NCBI GenBank assembly: GCA_963924555.1 | Contig: OZ004595.1 | Location: 3,782,001 to 3,846,000 of the forward strand | Length of the DNA: 64,000 bases | DNA from: Crambe crambe | Lineage: Eukaryota; Porifera; Demospongiae; Poecilosclerida; Crambeidae | Reading direction: 5' to 3' | In this document: in pieces, positions 38,040 through 50,800 of the stretch | How positions within the stretch are numbered: position 1 is the first letter of the stretch | Layout of the letters: each line of letters opens with the position of its first letter | The notes under the pieces: model-generated | The model's database searches: none | What the model was told of the DNA's origin: nothing | What the model saw: only the letters and a program-made list of their open reading frames with translations | Made by a program: the position numbers and the translations under genes

Positions 38040-38820
38040 ACGAGTAAGCGTGAGATATGGGGAGATATTTCACGAGCCGAAGGCGAGTGAAATATCTCGC
38101 CATATCTCACAGCTGACGAGTGTTATAAGTTGACATATGTCACAACTAAGAAGTCTAGGGAGTGTTTATAGCCATCATATAAACATAGTCTGTATGAAGC
38201 TGTTATGAGAACCTGTAATACTCACCACGCACTTTAGATAAGCCTAGCAGCCTACTGGGCCATACAAAAAACTAATGTACTTCGACAAACCGCTATAAGA
38301 TTCAATTAAGCTTGCCTATCCTCTTCAGAAATGTCGGCCAAAAAGGTTACTATCAATCAATCAATAAATCAAGCAATGTAAAGCCCAAAGGGCATATGCA
38401 AAATAAACGCCTAGCCTAGCCTAACATAGTATAAATAATTGGCGAGCGAAGCGAGCAGCTCGAGATATATGACTTATTACACGAGTCAGCGTGAGATATG
38501 GGGAGATATTTCACGAGCCGAAGGCGAGTGAAATATCTCGCGATATCTCACAGCTGACGAGTGTAATAAGTGATTTATTCTTACAGTGCACAACATATGT
38601 CACAACTAACAAGTCTAAGGAGTGTTTATAGCCATCATATAAACATACGTCCGTAGGAAGCTATTATGAGAACCTGTAATACTCACCACGAAGCACTTTA
38701 GATAAGCCTAGCAGCCTACCGGACCCTACAAACAACTAATGCACTTCGACAAACCGCTGTAAGATTTAATTAAGCTTGCCTATCATCTTCAGAAATGTCG
38801 GCCAAAAAGGTTACTAGGCT
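38040..38820. repeat. Tandem duplication carrying two near-perfect foldback palindromes
   Basis: Palindromes at 38040-38123 and 38472-38572 share GAGATATTTCACGAGCCGAA and fold on themselves around CCGAAGG. The second has arms of almost 50 nt. Each is followed by the same block of about 220 bp (for example TTTAGATAAGCCTAGCAGCC), so the whole unit is duplicated at a spacing of about 430-450 bp. Confidence 0.85.
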
Positions 38821-39627
38821 AGTCTGCGCATGCGTAGTATACCGTTGAATATGGGGATTTATTCAACGGATCGTCTAGGGGAAAATGTACTAGTGGGCGA
38901 GGTCTGTAAGAATAAATATTTATTATTATATGAATTTATATATATATACGTACGTCATAGCTACGGGCATAATTAATAATACGCACGCGCACGTTCGTTT
39001 GACCTTTGCCCCCACAAACGAAACATGCTCATAGCACTTAGAACAAACAGCTTGAGCTTATTGTTTTCTACACAATTTTGTCATAGAGGTGCTAAGTAGA
39101 ATGTAGGCGCTTGGCTTTCTGAGTGTTTGTTGTAAGCATTATACAGCCTCCTATGTATGCAGCTGTAATATCTTAGTAAGTCAAAGTACCAATGACTTTC
39201 ACCAACTGGTTCGATCGCCGATTGAATGTTACACGAACATAACCTAGTATTAATTATGCCCGCTAGCTATTGACGTACATATATATATAAATATATATCT
39301 CAAGCTCCCGTTGACATGACCAGAGAGTGGCTCGCTTCGCTCGCCAAATATATATATAGGTCTACACTCAAAATGCCTAAGGCGTATGTACGTGTCCCGA
39401 ATTAATAGCGCTGTGAGCGTGCATAATAGGCATGCTCCAAGCTAGATTGTATTTTACAGCATTTGAGGCGAGGTGCTAGGCTTATCTAAGTGGATTTAAG
39501 GCGCTTGTTATCTAAAGTCAGCCAAGTTGGAAATATGATACAACTATGATTGTTGTGTGAAGTTCAAAAAAATTTCATTAAACAAGGCATGCGCTAGTAT
39601 ACGGATTAATTAATCACAATCACTACC

Positions 39628-40006
39628 GCGCTAAAATAACAGATAGTAAACAATAGCAGCTGCTGCATTGGCACATAATGAGCATGTGAATGAGCCAATA
39701 TTTTGCATATGGCAACTACTTAGTAAGCTTACTCTAAAAAGTTAAATTTTGCTTTAGTTTATAGCTAGTACAGAATGTGCTTTACACAAAATCCTATATG
39801 GATAAATTGAAAAGTAGAATGTGAGTTGACAAAAACAATGTAATTTTTATGGTAACAAGTTTAGGAAGCTGAATATCAAAAATCAGCCATTTATTACAAG
39901 TGGTCATTGAGATGAAACGCAGTTTACTTTCATTCATAACATGTCATTTTGATTGGTCCTGCTTTTTTTTTTTGTGTATATAGTACTATTCTTCTACTTG
40001 ATAATG
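39628..40006 (-). mobile_element. MITE family C, copy 2 (partial)
   Basis: The reverse strand matches much of 690-1110, including CCAATATTTTGCATATGGCA read on the plus strand and TCATTTTGATTGGTCC near 39943. Confidence 0.75.
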
Positions 40007-40014
40007 CAATTGAT

Positions 40015-40400
40015 AATAATTGAAAATATCAGAAAAGGGCGATTTACTGTGGAAAATTCTACTCAAGGAGAGCTTTCTAGAATACATTCAATTTATCCAG
40101 GTACACATAAGACAAAGATATTTATAAAAATTGTCATTTATAGACTGAAACGATTCTTCATAACCTGTGCATTTGAAGTAGAGTGATTTTATTTCAATAC
40201 TACTCTAGTGAAGATAGATCTAGTGATGATTATGTTCATGCAAAAGAAGATAATGGAACAGTATCTCCGAATTCAACTTCAATTCCACCTATCCAACCAC
40301 CATTGCCCCCTATGTCTTTTTCGAATCGTATCCACAGAATTCCTTCTCCTGATTCAGGAAATACTAAGGGTACAAATAATAAAGCATATAGCTGCCTCAA
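40015..40400 (+). pseudogene. Possible orphan cytoplasmic-tail exons
   Basis: Two neighbouring open stretches look protein-like. One (about 40020-40100, ...GELSRIHSIYPG) ends at a GT donor. The other (about 40190-40400) is rich in Ser and Pro, with SSDDYVHAKED and PPIQPPLPPMSF. The reading phases do not join at the obvious splice sites, so this may be a remnant of a second receptor gene or chance. Confidence 0.25.
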
Positions 40401-40999
40401 AGTAACTAAAATCATTATTATAATATATGTACTCAGAGGGATCAGTCCAGAAAATCTTGTTACAAGAGCATTGACATACACCAACTTTTTATAATATAAA
40501 AAAATGGATAAACAAATAAAAAAAAAACAGGCTAGAACAATGCAGACCAAGGAAACAGAATCATGATTTGCAGGATAAAAGTGAAAGATTAGGTTATTTT
40601 TTAACTAACTGTAATAAATTATAATCTATTGAGTCCACATTTGGTCATGTAAGCTTGAAATATTATAAGAAACATTGAAAATATCTCTCTCTGAATGCTA
40701 TGAGGTTGGCACAAGATTGTTACGAAAAATCTTCGGGGAAAAAAATAATAGTCATCTTCATCGGGTATTAATAATATCTTTACTTGCAGTTCATTACATG
40801 ACCTAACATCAGAAGAAGATCAGAAGTGCCAAGGAGTTCAGAGAACACGACACTTGATAGAAAGCGATAAAAATCTGAATGATTTCAACCCTTTAAATAT
40901 TAAAATTTAGTACTTAATAGAGAGATGTCTACTTAAATAAACAAATACGAGGGTAATGTTAATAAAAGCATCTGTTATCAATAATATGCTCAAACAATC

Positions 41000-43900
41000 A
41001 GATGCATATAAACTTTAATTATCCGAACATCATTTAATCACTATTTAGAACATTGGTTGCTGATTAAACACATTAAAGTGATTAATAGTATCACTCATCT
41101 AAATATATCATCAAAAGCTAAGGATTTGCTCTAATATACTCTGATGCTCGAGAGTTCACTCTTAACTTTCACAATGTTCAATTTTAGAAAGGAGGTAGTA
41201 ACAGTGGTTTATTTTCCATTGCATTTTCAGCATTTCTTTGCATTAGATTAAAACAAGCTTACAGTACAATCTAACTTTTCCGTACACACCTACAAAATTT
41301 CAGTGAAAAGAAATCTCTCACTCCATTTCACTGCATACTATTAAAAAAGTCAAAAAACTAAATTTCTAGTAGATTTCACTCTCACTTAAATGGTTTCACA
41401 ATAAATGTGTCAAACTTGAAAAAAACACCAAATGTGTCATTGATACTCTATATAATGTTTCAATCAATATCATGAATCAATTAATCGATCTTTCTCCAAT
41501 CTGTATAACATGTGCTTGTAAGTGCGTACGTACGCACTACGTCGAAATACGTCAAAGTAATGCATCATGGCTAAAAATTTAGAAAAAATTAGTGCTTTGA
41601 CATTCCTCTGGTTAGCGCAAGCCAACACTGTACAACGTGACTATGGTAACGTGACTTATGATCATGAAAAAACATTAATTGCAATATGAGGATAAAGCGT
41701 ATATCATTGTAATTGCACATTTCATGGCTACAAAAATAGAATTGCAATAAGCTGTTTAATGATAAGATTGAACAGCAAAATAAAAACTTTATCAATTATT
41801 ATTTAGACTAGCTACATGTAGTTATATAACTCACTCTCTATTGCAGCTGGTTCGTACAATTTAGTTTCGCGCTATATCTTCACGTTATGAAACGGTACCA
41901 ACTTCTTTTTTATGTTTAGAGCATTTCTTTATGGTATAATACTCAGTTGATTTTTTACATTAATAAAATTTATGAATTTAACAACTGTTCCCTCTTTTTT
42001 AGCAACGACCATAACTTTCGCTAGTTGCAAACTAAATTTTATAAGTCACTGTTTTCGGTACACTCATAACCAGATATTTGCATAATACATTTTGTTGAGT
42101 AACTTCGTTTATTTTCCGTTTATTGACGAAACGGGCTTCCTAGATGAAAACTATCAATTCTGTATACTGAGAACACAATGAAACGTCATATTATAAGGTT
42201 TCCCTTATCATGTAGGAAGGAAAACAAAAAAGTTTACTAGATGTTGTTAACTTGAAGTAATATTTTATTTAAAATCCTCGAATTAGCAGCCTGACTAAGG
42301 ATCGACATGAAATCACCAAGTGTTCAGAGAAATTATGCTGTTTTACGACTAAAAAAAGTGGAGAGGCCGATCTATTTATATTCTAGCAAATCCTAAAATC
42401 TAGACTAGTATATGTTTACTATATAGCTATAGGCATCTTCTATACTATCTGCTGTATGGCAATAAAAGGGTAGCAAAACTCGATTTCAGTTGCAGTTCAA
42501 TAGATCTACGTTATCTTTAGTGGCATTGTGCTCGTATGAACGTAGCACTTATTCTTAATTGGGAGGTATTCGATGATATACCAACCATTCAAGCAAGACT
42601 TTTATAAATCATTGTGCCTTACCTAATGATCAGTACGCCCTAGTTAAAGTTAATTATGTTAAATTCAATGGATATCAAACAATAAAAAAAATAAAGTATA
42701 CCCTGATGCTCGAATATAGAACTTCCGAATAGGTGGTTTCAATTTTATGGCCGAACCAATTGAATCTTGCTTCCAACGCATCTAAAACAGAAGTAAAATA
42801 AGAGCAGATAACTAGTATTTGGCTGTATTATTTTCAGCATGCCATTTTATATTGCTGTTTTGAGTATATGGGATCTTTGAATTGATGCATAGTTTCATAT
42901 ATCTCTCTATTCTTGAATCATCGACTTCATCATCACTAGACCATCCAGATATTCTGTTTTCATTTCAATAGGAAGGATAGCTCTGCTGCATTTATACATA
43001 CATATTTTTTTAATACCTACCATTAAGAATTTTACAAAAAACGATTTGTAGGATTTTCATTGACTGCAATCATGCTGTTTACTTACTGAAATTGTTCGCA
43101 GCGCTACTGAATTAGCTAAACCATTTCTGATACAATGAAGCATGATATGCATAATTATGATAAGACAATTAAACATGCTCAGCAACAACAAAAGAATTAT
43201 ATTGGTAGTGTTTATCATTGCTATATTAACACTTACTAATCATTACAAGGAGAAATGATTGTGGGGTATAGCTAACTCATTCCTATGCCTCTCTGAATTA
43301 ACCTACCACAGTACATTAGCTCGAAAGGAGTAAATTTGATGTTGTGAAGATCTGTAGGCAAATAAAATTCCATCCAATTTTTTCTCCAAGTCAGTCTGGT
43401 TCTTATAGACGAACTTCAATAGAGACCGTTGTAAGTTTTAATAAACTTTCCGTCATTCTATTAGTTTGTTGATGATAAGCTGAGGAGATCCTGTGATTGG
43501 TATTCGTGATTGAAATAAATGCTTGTTGACTCAATTTATGAAATCACGACCCTGGTCTGAAATTACAACCTTAGTACATCAATATCTGATAATTATTGTA
43601 ATACTCATATAGATAAATGAAACCACACAGACTGTACATGCAAAATTGAAAATTTGCATTAACTACCTCTATTGATTTTATAGGTATAGGATGAAGAAGA
43701 GGAGTAATCTTAAGATGGAATGCGCAAAACCAATTGCACACTTCAGTAAAGTGTCAAGTTAAGCTATGCAGATTAGCTATAAGGCTGCAGTGCTGCTTGC
43801 TAGAGAGATCCATGAAACTTGCTCAGAGTATCTTCTACTCTTCCATCACAATTCTTGGAACTTGCCTCCACTCATTTCTTATAGAATTAGAATTAAATAA

Positions 43901-44200
43901 AACACCTCTTTTAATCTTCAAAAAACATAATTCGTAGAGTCCGGCTAAAATTACAGCTAGCTAGCTAACTCTATAGCTATTCTGGTTTTTAGAAAATCCT
44001 TAGGATATCTTCCAGAAAATAAAAACCCGTAGACCTGATCATTGTCGACTGATCGCATCCACATACAACACTAAACTATTGTAGTCATCGATCTTCTGTG
44101 AGACTGGGGGACATTATTCATCGAATAGGACATTATTCACTGATAAATATTGTCCTGAGGGACATTATTTGCCAGTGAATATTGTCCTGGAGGGGGGACA
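41000..44200. other. Gene-free AT-rich stretch
   Basis: No exon or RNA gene is supported. A SINE-like piece is at about 41508-41590, and a diverged copy of the 51815-52120 repeat lies at about 42355-42550. The rest shows nothing recognisable. Confidence 0.5.
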
Positions 44201-44359
44201 CGTGTGGGACAAAATTCATTGACACAGGCATCTAAAAAACTCCATTTAATTAATACATTGACAGCAGTTGAACAAGGTTATAGGAGGCTGGATGAAGAGG
44301 TTAATGACCTGAAAGGGAGAGTGTGTGGACTCCAGGAGAGCGAAACTACCTAATGACAA

Positions 44360-44960
44360 TTTGAGCTAATTAAGGTCAAGAAGAAACACTTGTTAGCTTT
44401 GATTATTTCTTCTCTTTTTACCAATGTTCCTGTAGGTGAAGCTGTAGAAGTTATACATGATGAGCTGGTGTAAGATGAGACGCTGGATGAGACGACTACG
44501 TTAAAGTTTTTGTTAATGAATATCCAGAAGCCTTTCTCAGAAAATTTAGGGAAGATAATAGTAACAGTGGAAAAAGAAAAAACAACAATTCCATATTTTA
44601 ATGGCTTTTATGAAGACATTAGGAGGATTTGCAGAAAATTTATATTAAGGTTGTTTTTAGATCTGGGGTTAGTTTGAGATCAAAACTTTCTAAGCTTAAG
44701 GATAATTGCCATCTGACAAATTCTAATGTTCACAAGATACATTGAAGTTGTGGGTGGAACGCTGAGAAGGCTGGAAACTAGATTGAAGGATCATAAGAAA
44801 GCTTGCCTACGAGAAAAAAAAGTCTGCAGTTGCTGATCATTCTATATTATTGAAGGAAGCTTCAGATGTAGATCAAGCTAGGACTAGGAGGTGCTTCTAA
44901 AAGAAGCGTTCAGAAGAACAGCGTTTTAATAGGGATTTAGGTCTAGAACTTCAAAGTTTC
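44360..44960 (+). mobile_element. Decayed Penelope-like retroelement fragment
   Basis: Fragments read SSLFTNVPVGEAVEV, typical of the Penelope reverse transcriptase, followed by EDIRRICRKF and TLRRLETRLKDHKKAC, typical of the GIY-YIG endonuclease end. Most of the reverse transcriptase between them is missing. The copy is old and clearly inactive. Confidence 0.6.
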
Positions 44961-45289
44961 TGGATTTATACGCTTAAAGCCTTATGGAAAAGGAATTAGT
45001 GTTTTTGCAACGATACGAGATAACAATTTCAATACGCGTATAGATTTGCGGTACCAGCGTAAATATATAAGGTCGTTTCTGTGTATTTTTTGTATCGCCC
45101 TGGACGAAACGTTGGTGGCTTGTTTCATAAGCTAATTTTATAAGAACTAATATTCTATTGAAAATTTAAGTTTTGTCTAACTTTACAGCAACAGCTATGT
45201 AAATGACGTGCACGGTATAGTAAAGTGAGCTGACTACCAATTAGTTGCTATAATACTATTATAGTATGTGCATCTGTACAGTAAGTTCA

Positions 45290-46216
45290 TCAGATAATAG
45301 CACGGACTGGAGCGATAAAGGATCGACCTAAAGGACCAGTTGTTCAGAAGAACTTCTGTTGTTTCTCTATAACAAAAATACCACATCGCTATGACTGTAC
45401 AACCAAGGACTTATTAAAACTCGTTAAGAATTCAGATGAGGCAATGGAAATATTAGAGTCAGTCGTGTCAGCTGAAACCTCCAAGAAATTTGAGCGCAGG
45501 TATGAGCAGGGGTATGATGTGGAAGGTGATGAATTTTATGCAGTATGGTGTCAACTCAAGGCACTTACAATAGAAGATACCACTAGTGAGGCGTGTTCTG
45601 TTAGTAAGAATGTTGTAACAGCAATAAATGATTTGGATAGTGGAAGTGATGATGATGAATAGAATGAAGATGATAGTGATGATAATACAGATGATACCAG
45701 TTATGAGGATGTTTTTAAGCTAACTCTAGCCCTTCCTAAATCAATTGCTCGTAAGAAAACCCGATCTACACCACTATTGCCACATCATCTTTCAGATGGA
45801 GAAGCGAATACAGGACAAAGTAGATGCTGAAGCTGAGAAAAGTAGAAAAGAAGAACGGGAAATGAAGCGCATTCAAAAGCAGAGAGTAAAGGAGGAGCGG
45901 AAAATTCAGAGACAGAAAGAACAGGAAGAGAGATGTATGAAGAAAAGAATAGAGGAAACTCCAGAAACAGAAGCAAGGGGCATGATGTCCCCAACAGCAG
46001 AGGAGCGGCAGAAGGAAGACTCCAAAGCAGACTGCAGAGCAGCAAAGCAATTATACCTGTCCTGCTTGTGGTATAGATGAATCTGACTCAGGTGATGCTC
46101 TGTGGTTTTCATGTGACATTTGTGATAAGTGGTACCATGCAGAATGCACCAATGTATCCGATGATTATAGCAGTATCAGCACCATGGACTGGTACTGTGG
46201 AACGTGTGTAAACTGA
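45290..46216 (+). pseudogene. Broken coiled-coil plus PHD-finger gene, probably transposon-derived
   Basis: A frame from about 45390 reads TTKDLLKLVKNSDEAMEI, then ETSKKFERRYEQGYDVEG..., stopping at 45660. An acidic stretch and a long charged coiled coil (about 45797-45960, EKRIQDKVDAEAEKSRKEER) follow in other frames. A PHD finger closes it (about 46053-46216: CPACG, CDICDKWYHAEC, WYCGTC). At least one in-frame stop and two frame changes separate the parts. A related N-terminal piece (YTTKDLLKLVKNSEA) lies inside the TIR element at 51726-52502, so this is a multi-copy family. Some pogo/Tigger-type transposases end in a similar coiled coil and zinc finger, but no transposase domain is visible, so the assignment is tentative. 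Confidence 0.55.
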
Positions 46217-46219
46217 ATA

Positions 46220-47857
46220 TTTTGGTATATATTTCTGTGAATATTATCTTATGGACTAACTATACTACTTTTACTACTTGCTAGTTAATTCTTCAGTCTA
46301 AAAAAAAATTTTTTAGATTTTTAAATTCATAAAATAATCATTTATCCTGACAGTCCGTTTATTGACCACATTGTCCGGATACTACCTCTGTGTGGCAGGT
46401 CGGTTTACACACTCCCTCCGTCAATCTGGCAGGTTCTTTCTGCACCAATCGCTGCAGGATTATTCACGAAGGATAGGGGTAGGTATCTGCTGAATGTTGT
46501 CTTCTTACTGTCCTGCACTTACCAGCAGCGGTCGCCGGTATCCTTAAGTGTACGAGTATCCCCCCCGCCTACCCTAATAATATTTTTTGATGCGGTGACA
46601 TTTTCAATACGCGGGCGGTGGACAGGAAACAATCATTCTAGCCTTATAGAACAAACCTTTGTGCCCATGCTGGAGCTAACAACCAAATCTTCTTCTAGCA
46701 GATTACATCATACATAAAACTTGCCTCATGTTTGAGGGAAGCTTGGGAGGAAGCCTTGATACTTCAACGAAACTTCTCCTTCATTTCCTTTATTCTATAG
46801 ATCTAACGTTGAGCACGCGCAGGCGAAACGCGGAACCCTCCGGTTTATGATCCATGGTACCGATAATACATCCGTGCTGCAGTGCAGTTGGTAAAGGGTC
46901 TGGCCACGCGAGACTACCCCTCCCTTGCTTCAACTTTGCCATAGTGAACAGTATCTGAGCTACTTTACAGTCTCCTTTGTGGACTGAGTAAGTGAAGAAA
47001 CTTTCAGGGTCCAAAACTTGCTCACTTGTACAATTGTATTAGCGTAACTCCGCCCACTTTTTTACTTCCGGTTTTAGCCCTTCCCTTCCTCCATACTAAT
47101 GTCCGTATAACCCAGATAAAAAAAATTCATTGCTTAGTTTCATCCTATAGCTAAATTGAAGCCAAATTTGAAGCCTCTAGCACATAATTAACTAATATTT
47201 TTTTAACGACCACTTGTGAAGACGCCATGAGAGTAGCTGTATACCCTATTTGCTTCTTGGGATAATGATAACTTCATAAAAAATTATAATTAAGATATCA
47301 TTTGAATATTCTTTAGAAGCTCTACAAAAGGTGGCTCTCTATTTCCAACTATAGGCATTGTAATCCATGTTAAATGGCCTAAAGTACTGAAAGGTATATA
47401 TAAATGTATGTTGCTATGGAAAAAGGAAAGCCACATTTCTACATAATTAGCACTGTGTAAAGTGATGAAATTTCACCATATTTTTTCCTGAGTTATTACT
47501 GTCCCTAACAGTGGTCTTCATTTTTGCTTGAACACAATATTTTTGGGCCTCAATTTTCAAGCCACACCCACTTTTTGATTTATAAGTACTCCAACTATTA
47601 TTGAAATAGCATACTTAATTTCATGCCAATGTGAATGAGAAATCCAAGTGCAGAATTTTAGCAAGGGAACCCCCCTTAACTCTAAGAAGGACTTAATTAT
47701 TATTTAGCCAAGGGAGGAGTCCTATCCCCTATGGAGTAACTTAAAATACTATTGGTCTATGGGACTAAATGTACTAGGTGAAATATATTGAATATTAAAA
47801 TTAAGATTATATCTAATCAATATACAATGAATAGAACATATGTAAGTATAGAACAAT
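46220..47857. other. No gene seen; partial TIR-element end at 46865-46912
   Basis: Contains a partial copy of one end of the 16790-17442 element (ACATCCGTGCTGCAG, GGTCTGGCCACGCGAGAC). Otherwise nothing is recognised up to the end of the antiporter gene. Confidence 0.5.
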
Positions 47858-50800
47858 TTATTTCCATCCAGCAACAGTTTCTAGCAAGGCGATAAGCACA
47901 ATAGAAAAGAAATATAGTCCACCAACGAAAAACCCCATCATGAGCTGAGTTAGAAATGGTAATATAAATGCTTTAACAATCTTATCATAAAATAACTTAC
48001 AAAATAAGTGTGCTTCAACAAAAATCCAGATACTATTGCTAGAATACCAACAGCAAACTCAATCACTATTATAACAGTTATCTCTAAATATAAACACCAT
48101 GATTAATTTTAAATATAGAAAAATAATTACATTGCTTACCTGCAGAAAATTGCCAGTCAAGTTCCCTAAAATACACTAATGCAGCAAACACACCAAGGCA
48201 CAACGTATTATTCATTGTAGCTGCTCCATATAGCTGTGGTGATGGATTTAAAGTTAAACACACATGCATCTATTTTAGAAATGGCCGTATAATTGACAAT
48301 CCCCAAAATAAAAGCACTGGTTTTTTTTTATTGGCCAATTAATTCTGCAGCTTCAGAAAGTTTTCCATTGGTCTTGTCGAACTATAAGGTAAGGAGCAGT
48401 ATCACATCTCCCACGACAAACAGCAAATCCTCAGCAGCTTCCAAGACAAGATTTTTGGCGAAAATATCCAATATATCTACCTCACTATCATCTTTTTGAG
48501 CATTATTTTCCTTGTGACTGTTGGCTTATATGGTTTGATTACCACGGTTATCTTTCATCAAATATTTGATAGCAATCCTCGTATTACGATTCATTATTTT
48601 TTTAATCAATGATCCACGGTCAAATATAAAAAGGCTTCAAATAAAGCACTGAACCTAACTAGTCAGTCATGAAGCCTTGAGAGAATCCAACACCTGAGTC
48701 ATGCCAAAACTAAATAGGCTCTCCAACTTATCCTTATGTACATATCTACACTACCTTCAATACCTTGTTGCTCTTCAGTTGGCACTCTGGAATGCCAAAA
48801 GGCAAGAAACTGGCTTTTTCTCTGACTCTTAGTATTAAAAACTCTGCCCATTTTTAGGCATGAACAGATAATTTTCACATTGCTTATCGATGGATGTTAC
48901 CTGGAGTTTGCTAGAAGTCCTTAGGCAACAAAGAAGCTAGAGCTTTGAAATGTGCATGGTACAGAGCCAAAGGGTCATAAATACTGAACATTAAAAATAA
49001 ATAAATTTTGGCAGAATGCAGAGAGAGTCTATGTGTCATGTATGATTTCTAAATCAATTCCTGGCATCTTTCAATATAGAACTCGCAATCAGACACTGTT
49101 TCCTTTGTTGTGTAAAATCAGGAAACAGCACTGGGAGTAAAATTGACTAGAAATTGCGCTTAATTTATATGACCCCATCAGATTTAGGAAGTTACATTTC
49201 TTTTCCAGTCTAATAATCATTCGGTAGCCATACATCAATTTTACCTAGTTCTAGCTATTTTTTAGCAGCTAGGATGTTAATTACAAATTTACTACTTTTA
49301 GATCAATTGTATAATTATTCTCTTACCTGAGAGTAAGTCATTGAGCTGTTGACCCTTTTCCTCTTTGAAGCAAAAATAAGTGAAGAAACAAGCTCACTTG
49401 CATTAGAACATATCGGAGTCACAATAAAGGAAAGGTAGAAAACTAGTTTAAAAATGAAGGGAGAACATGGCATTAGAAAAATGAATACTAAATATATTTC
49501 TGATTTTATAACCACTCTAGAGTTTCTCATCTCAGTACTTACTATTTACATTCCTCAGAAAACATTTAAGTGAGGGCAATTTGCAACATTTGACAGCAAG
49601 CAAGCAAGTTTGCCTATTGCAGCATGGGCAATATGGACAAGCAGGATGCTACTAATCAGGATAATTCAGCGAGTGAGCTGACTTTCAGGTCATGACTCAT
49701 TGAAATTGTAAATATATTACAATAATGCAAAGCATGACATATCTCACGGAGTTATCTAATGCTGTACAGAGCATGCACACAGTCATAATTTCCTAGGCAA
49801 CAGATTGATATCTATAGCTTTTGTCAGTAGAGAATAGTAGGCTAGGCTTCCTCCAGTATCATACGCACCATTAAAGTTAGACAGGCTAGTCTAGAAGTCA
49901 ATCTCATCAATGATCAAATCTGGAAGATTACAGACTAGATTTGTGTATTTTGGAAGAATTCATTAATACTCACCAGGGATTGGTATGTGTTGTCCATGTT
50001 TTCCATCATAAGTTGAATAATCCTCATTTTCTTTATCAGCTATTGATGTAAGAGAGTCAACCATAGGGTCTGAGAAAATAGTAACAGCAGCCACTCCAAC
50101 AATTAAGAAAGTTGCTGATTTCAGAAAAATCTTCCACTTAGGATCATGATCTTCATCCTAGGTTGAGAAAATTAGTGCCTATGAACAACATTAATTTCAT
50201 CAGCACAACAGTAACTACATAGCTTAAGCATGTATACCAGTGATCCTAACGCCTTTAAAATGAAGACATTAGCTAATATATAACCATACACTTTTATGCT
50301 GATCTTTATCTTGTGAATTTGAGTCAGTGTTATCGTCTTCCTTTTCTGGATCTTCCAATTTTGTAGCACGGTGGGTTCGCCATGCCTTTGCAAATTTCTT
50401 AGTATCAGCTAAATTTATGTCACATGGTGATTTTATATAATAATTAATTCTAATTATGAGTACTTGTCAGCAGTGGCTTTGTCTCAGATCCTGATTCAGG
50501 TTCTCGCTGCACAGATGTCTTTGTAATTGATGAGAGAAGGAAACTCTTAATGACACGTCGTTTCAACCTGTTATGGATGAGTAATAAATTAATTGGTGGG
50601 AATTCAGAGGCAGTTTATATAGGCGATCACATACTTTTTAGTGCAATTTTGCATGAGAAACTGGCTAGGTGATTGCACGAAGTGATGCAAGTTTCTCATG
50701 CCCAAATTGCTATTAATAAATTATGGTATCAAGCATAATATAAACTCAAAAGTAGTCAGTCCGAATCTGAGTCATAAACAACTCTTTTGCTATTTAACTG

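Larger units (their letters stand above)
36200..39530. repeat. Dispersed repeats with ACTTAGAACAAACAGCT and AGGCGCTAAGT blocks
   Basis: Copies of a repeat carrying ACACTTAGAACAAACAGCT, TTTTGTCATAGAGGCGCTAAG and AAGCATTATACAGC lie at about 36210-36360, 37885-37965, 39000-39165 and 39450-39520. They surround MITE-B copy 2 and the foldback repeats. No protein-coding exon is supported in 35700-40000. Confidence 0.7.

Noticed and set aside
45766-46050. Leu/Phe-rich minus-strand frames opposite the coiled coil
   Set aside because: They are the antisense of the charged coiled-coil region, which has the stronger protein signal.
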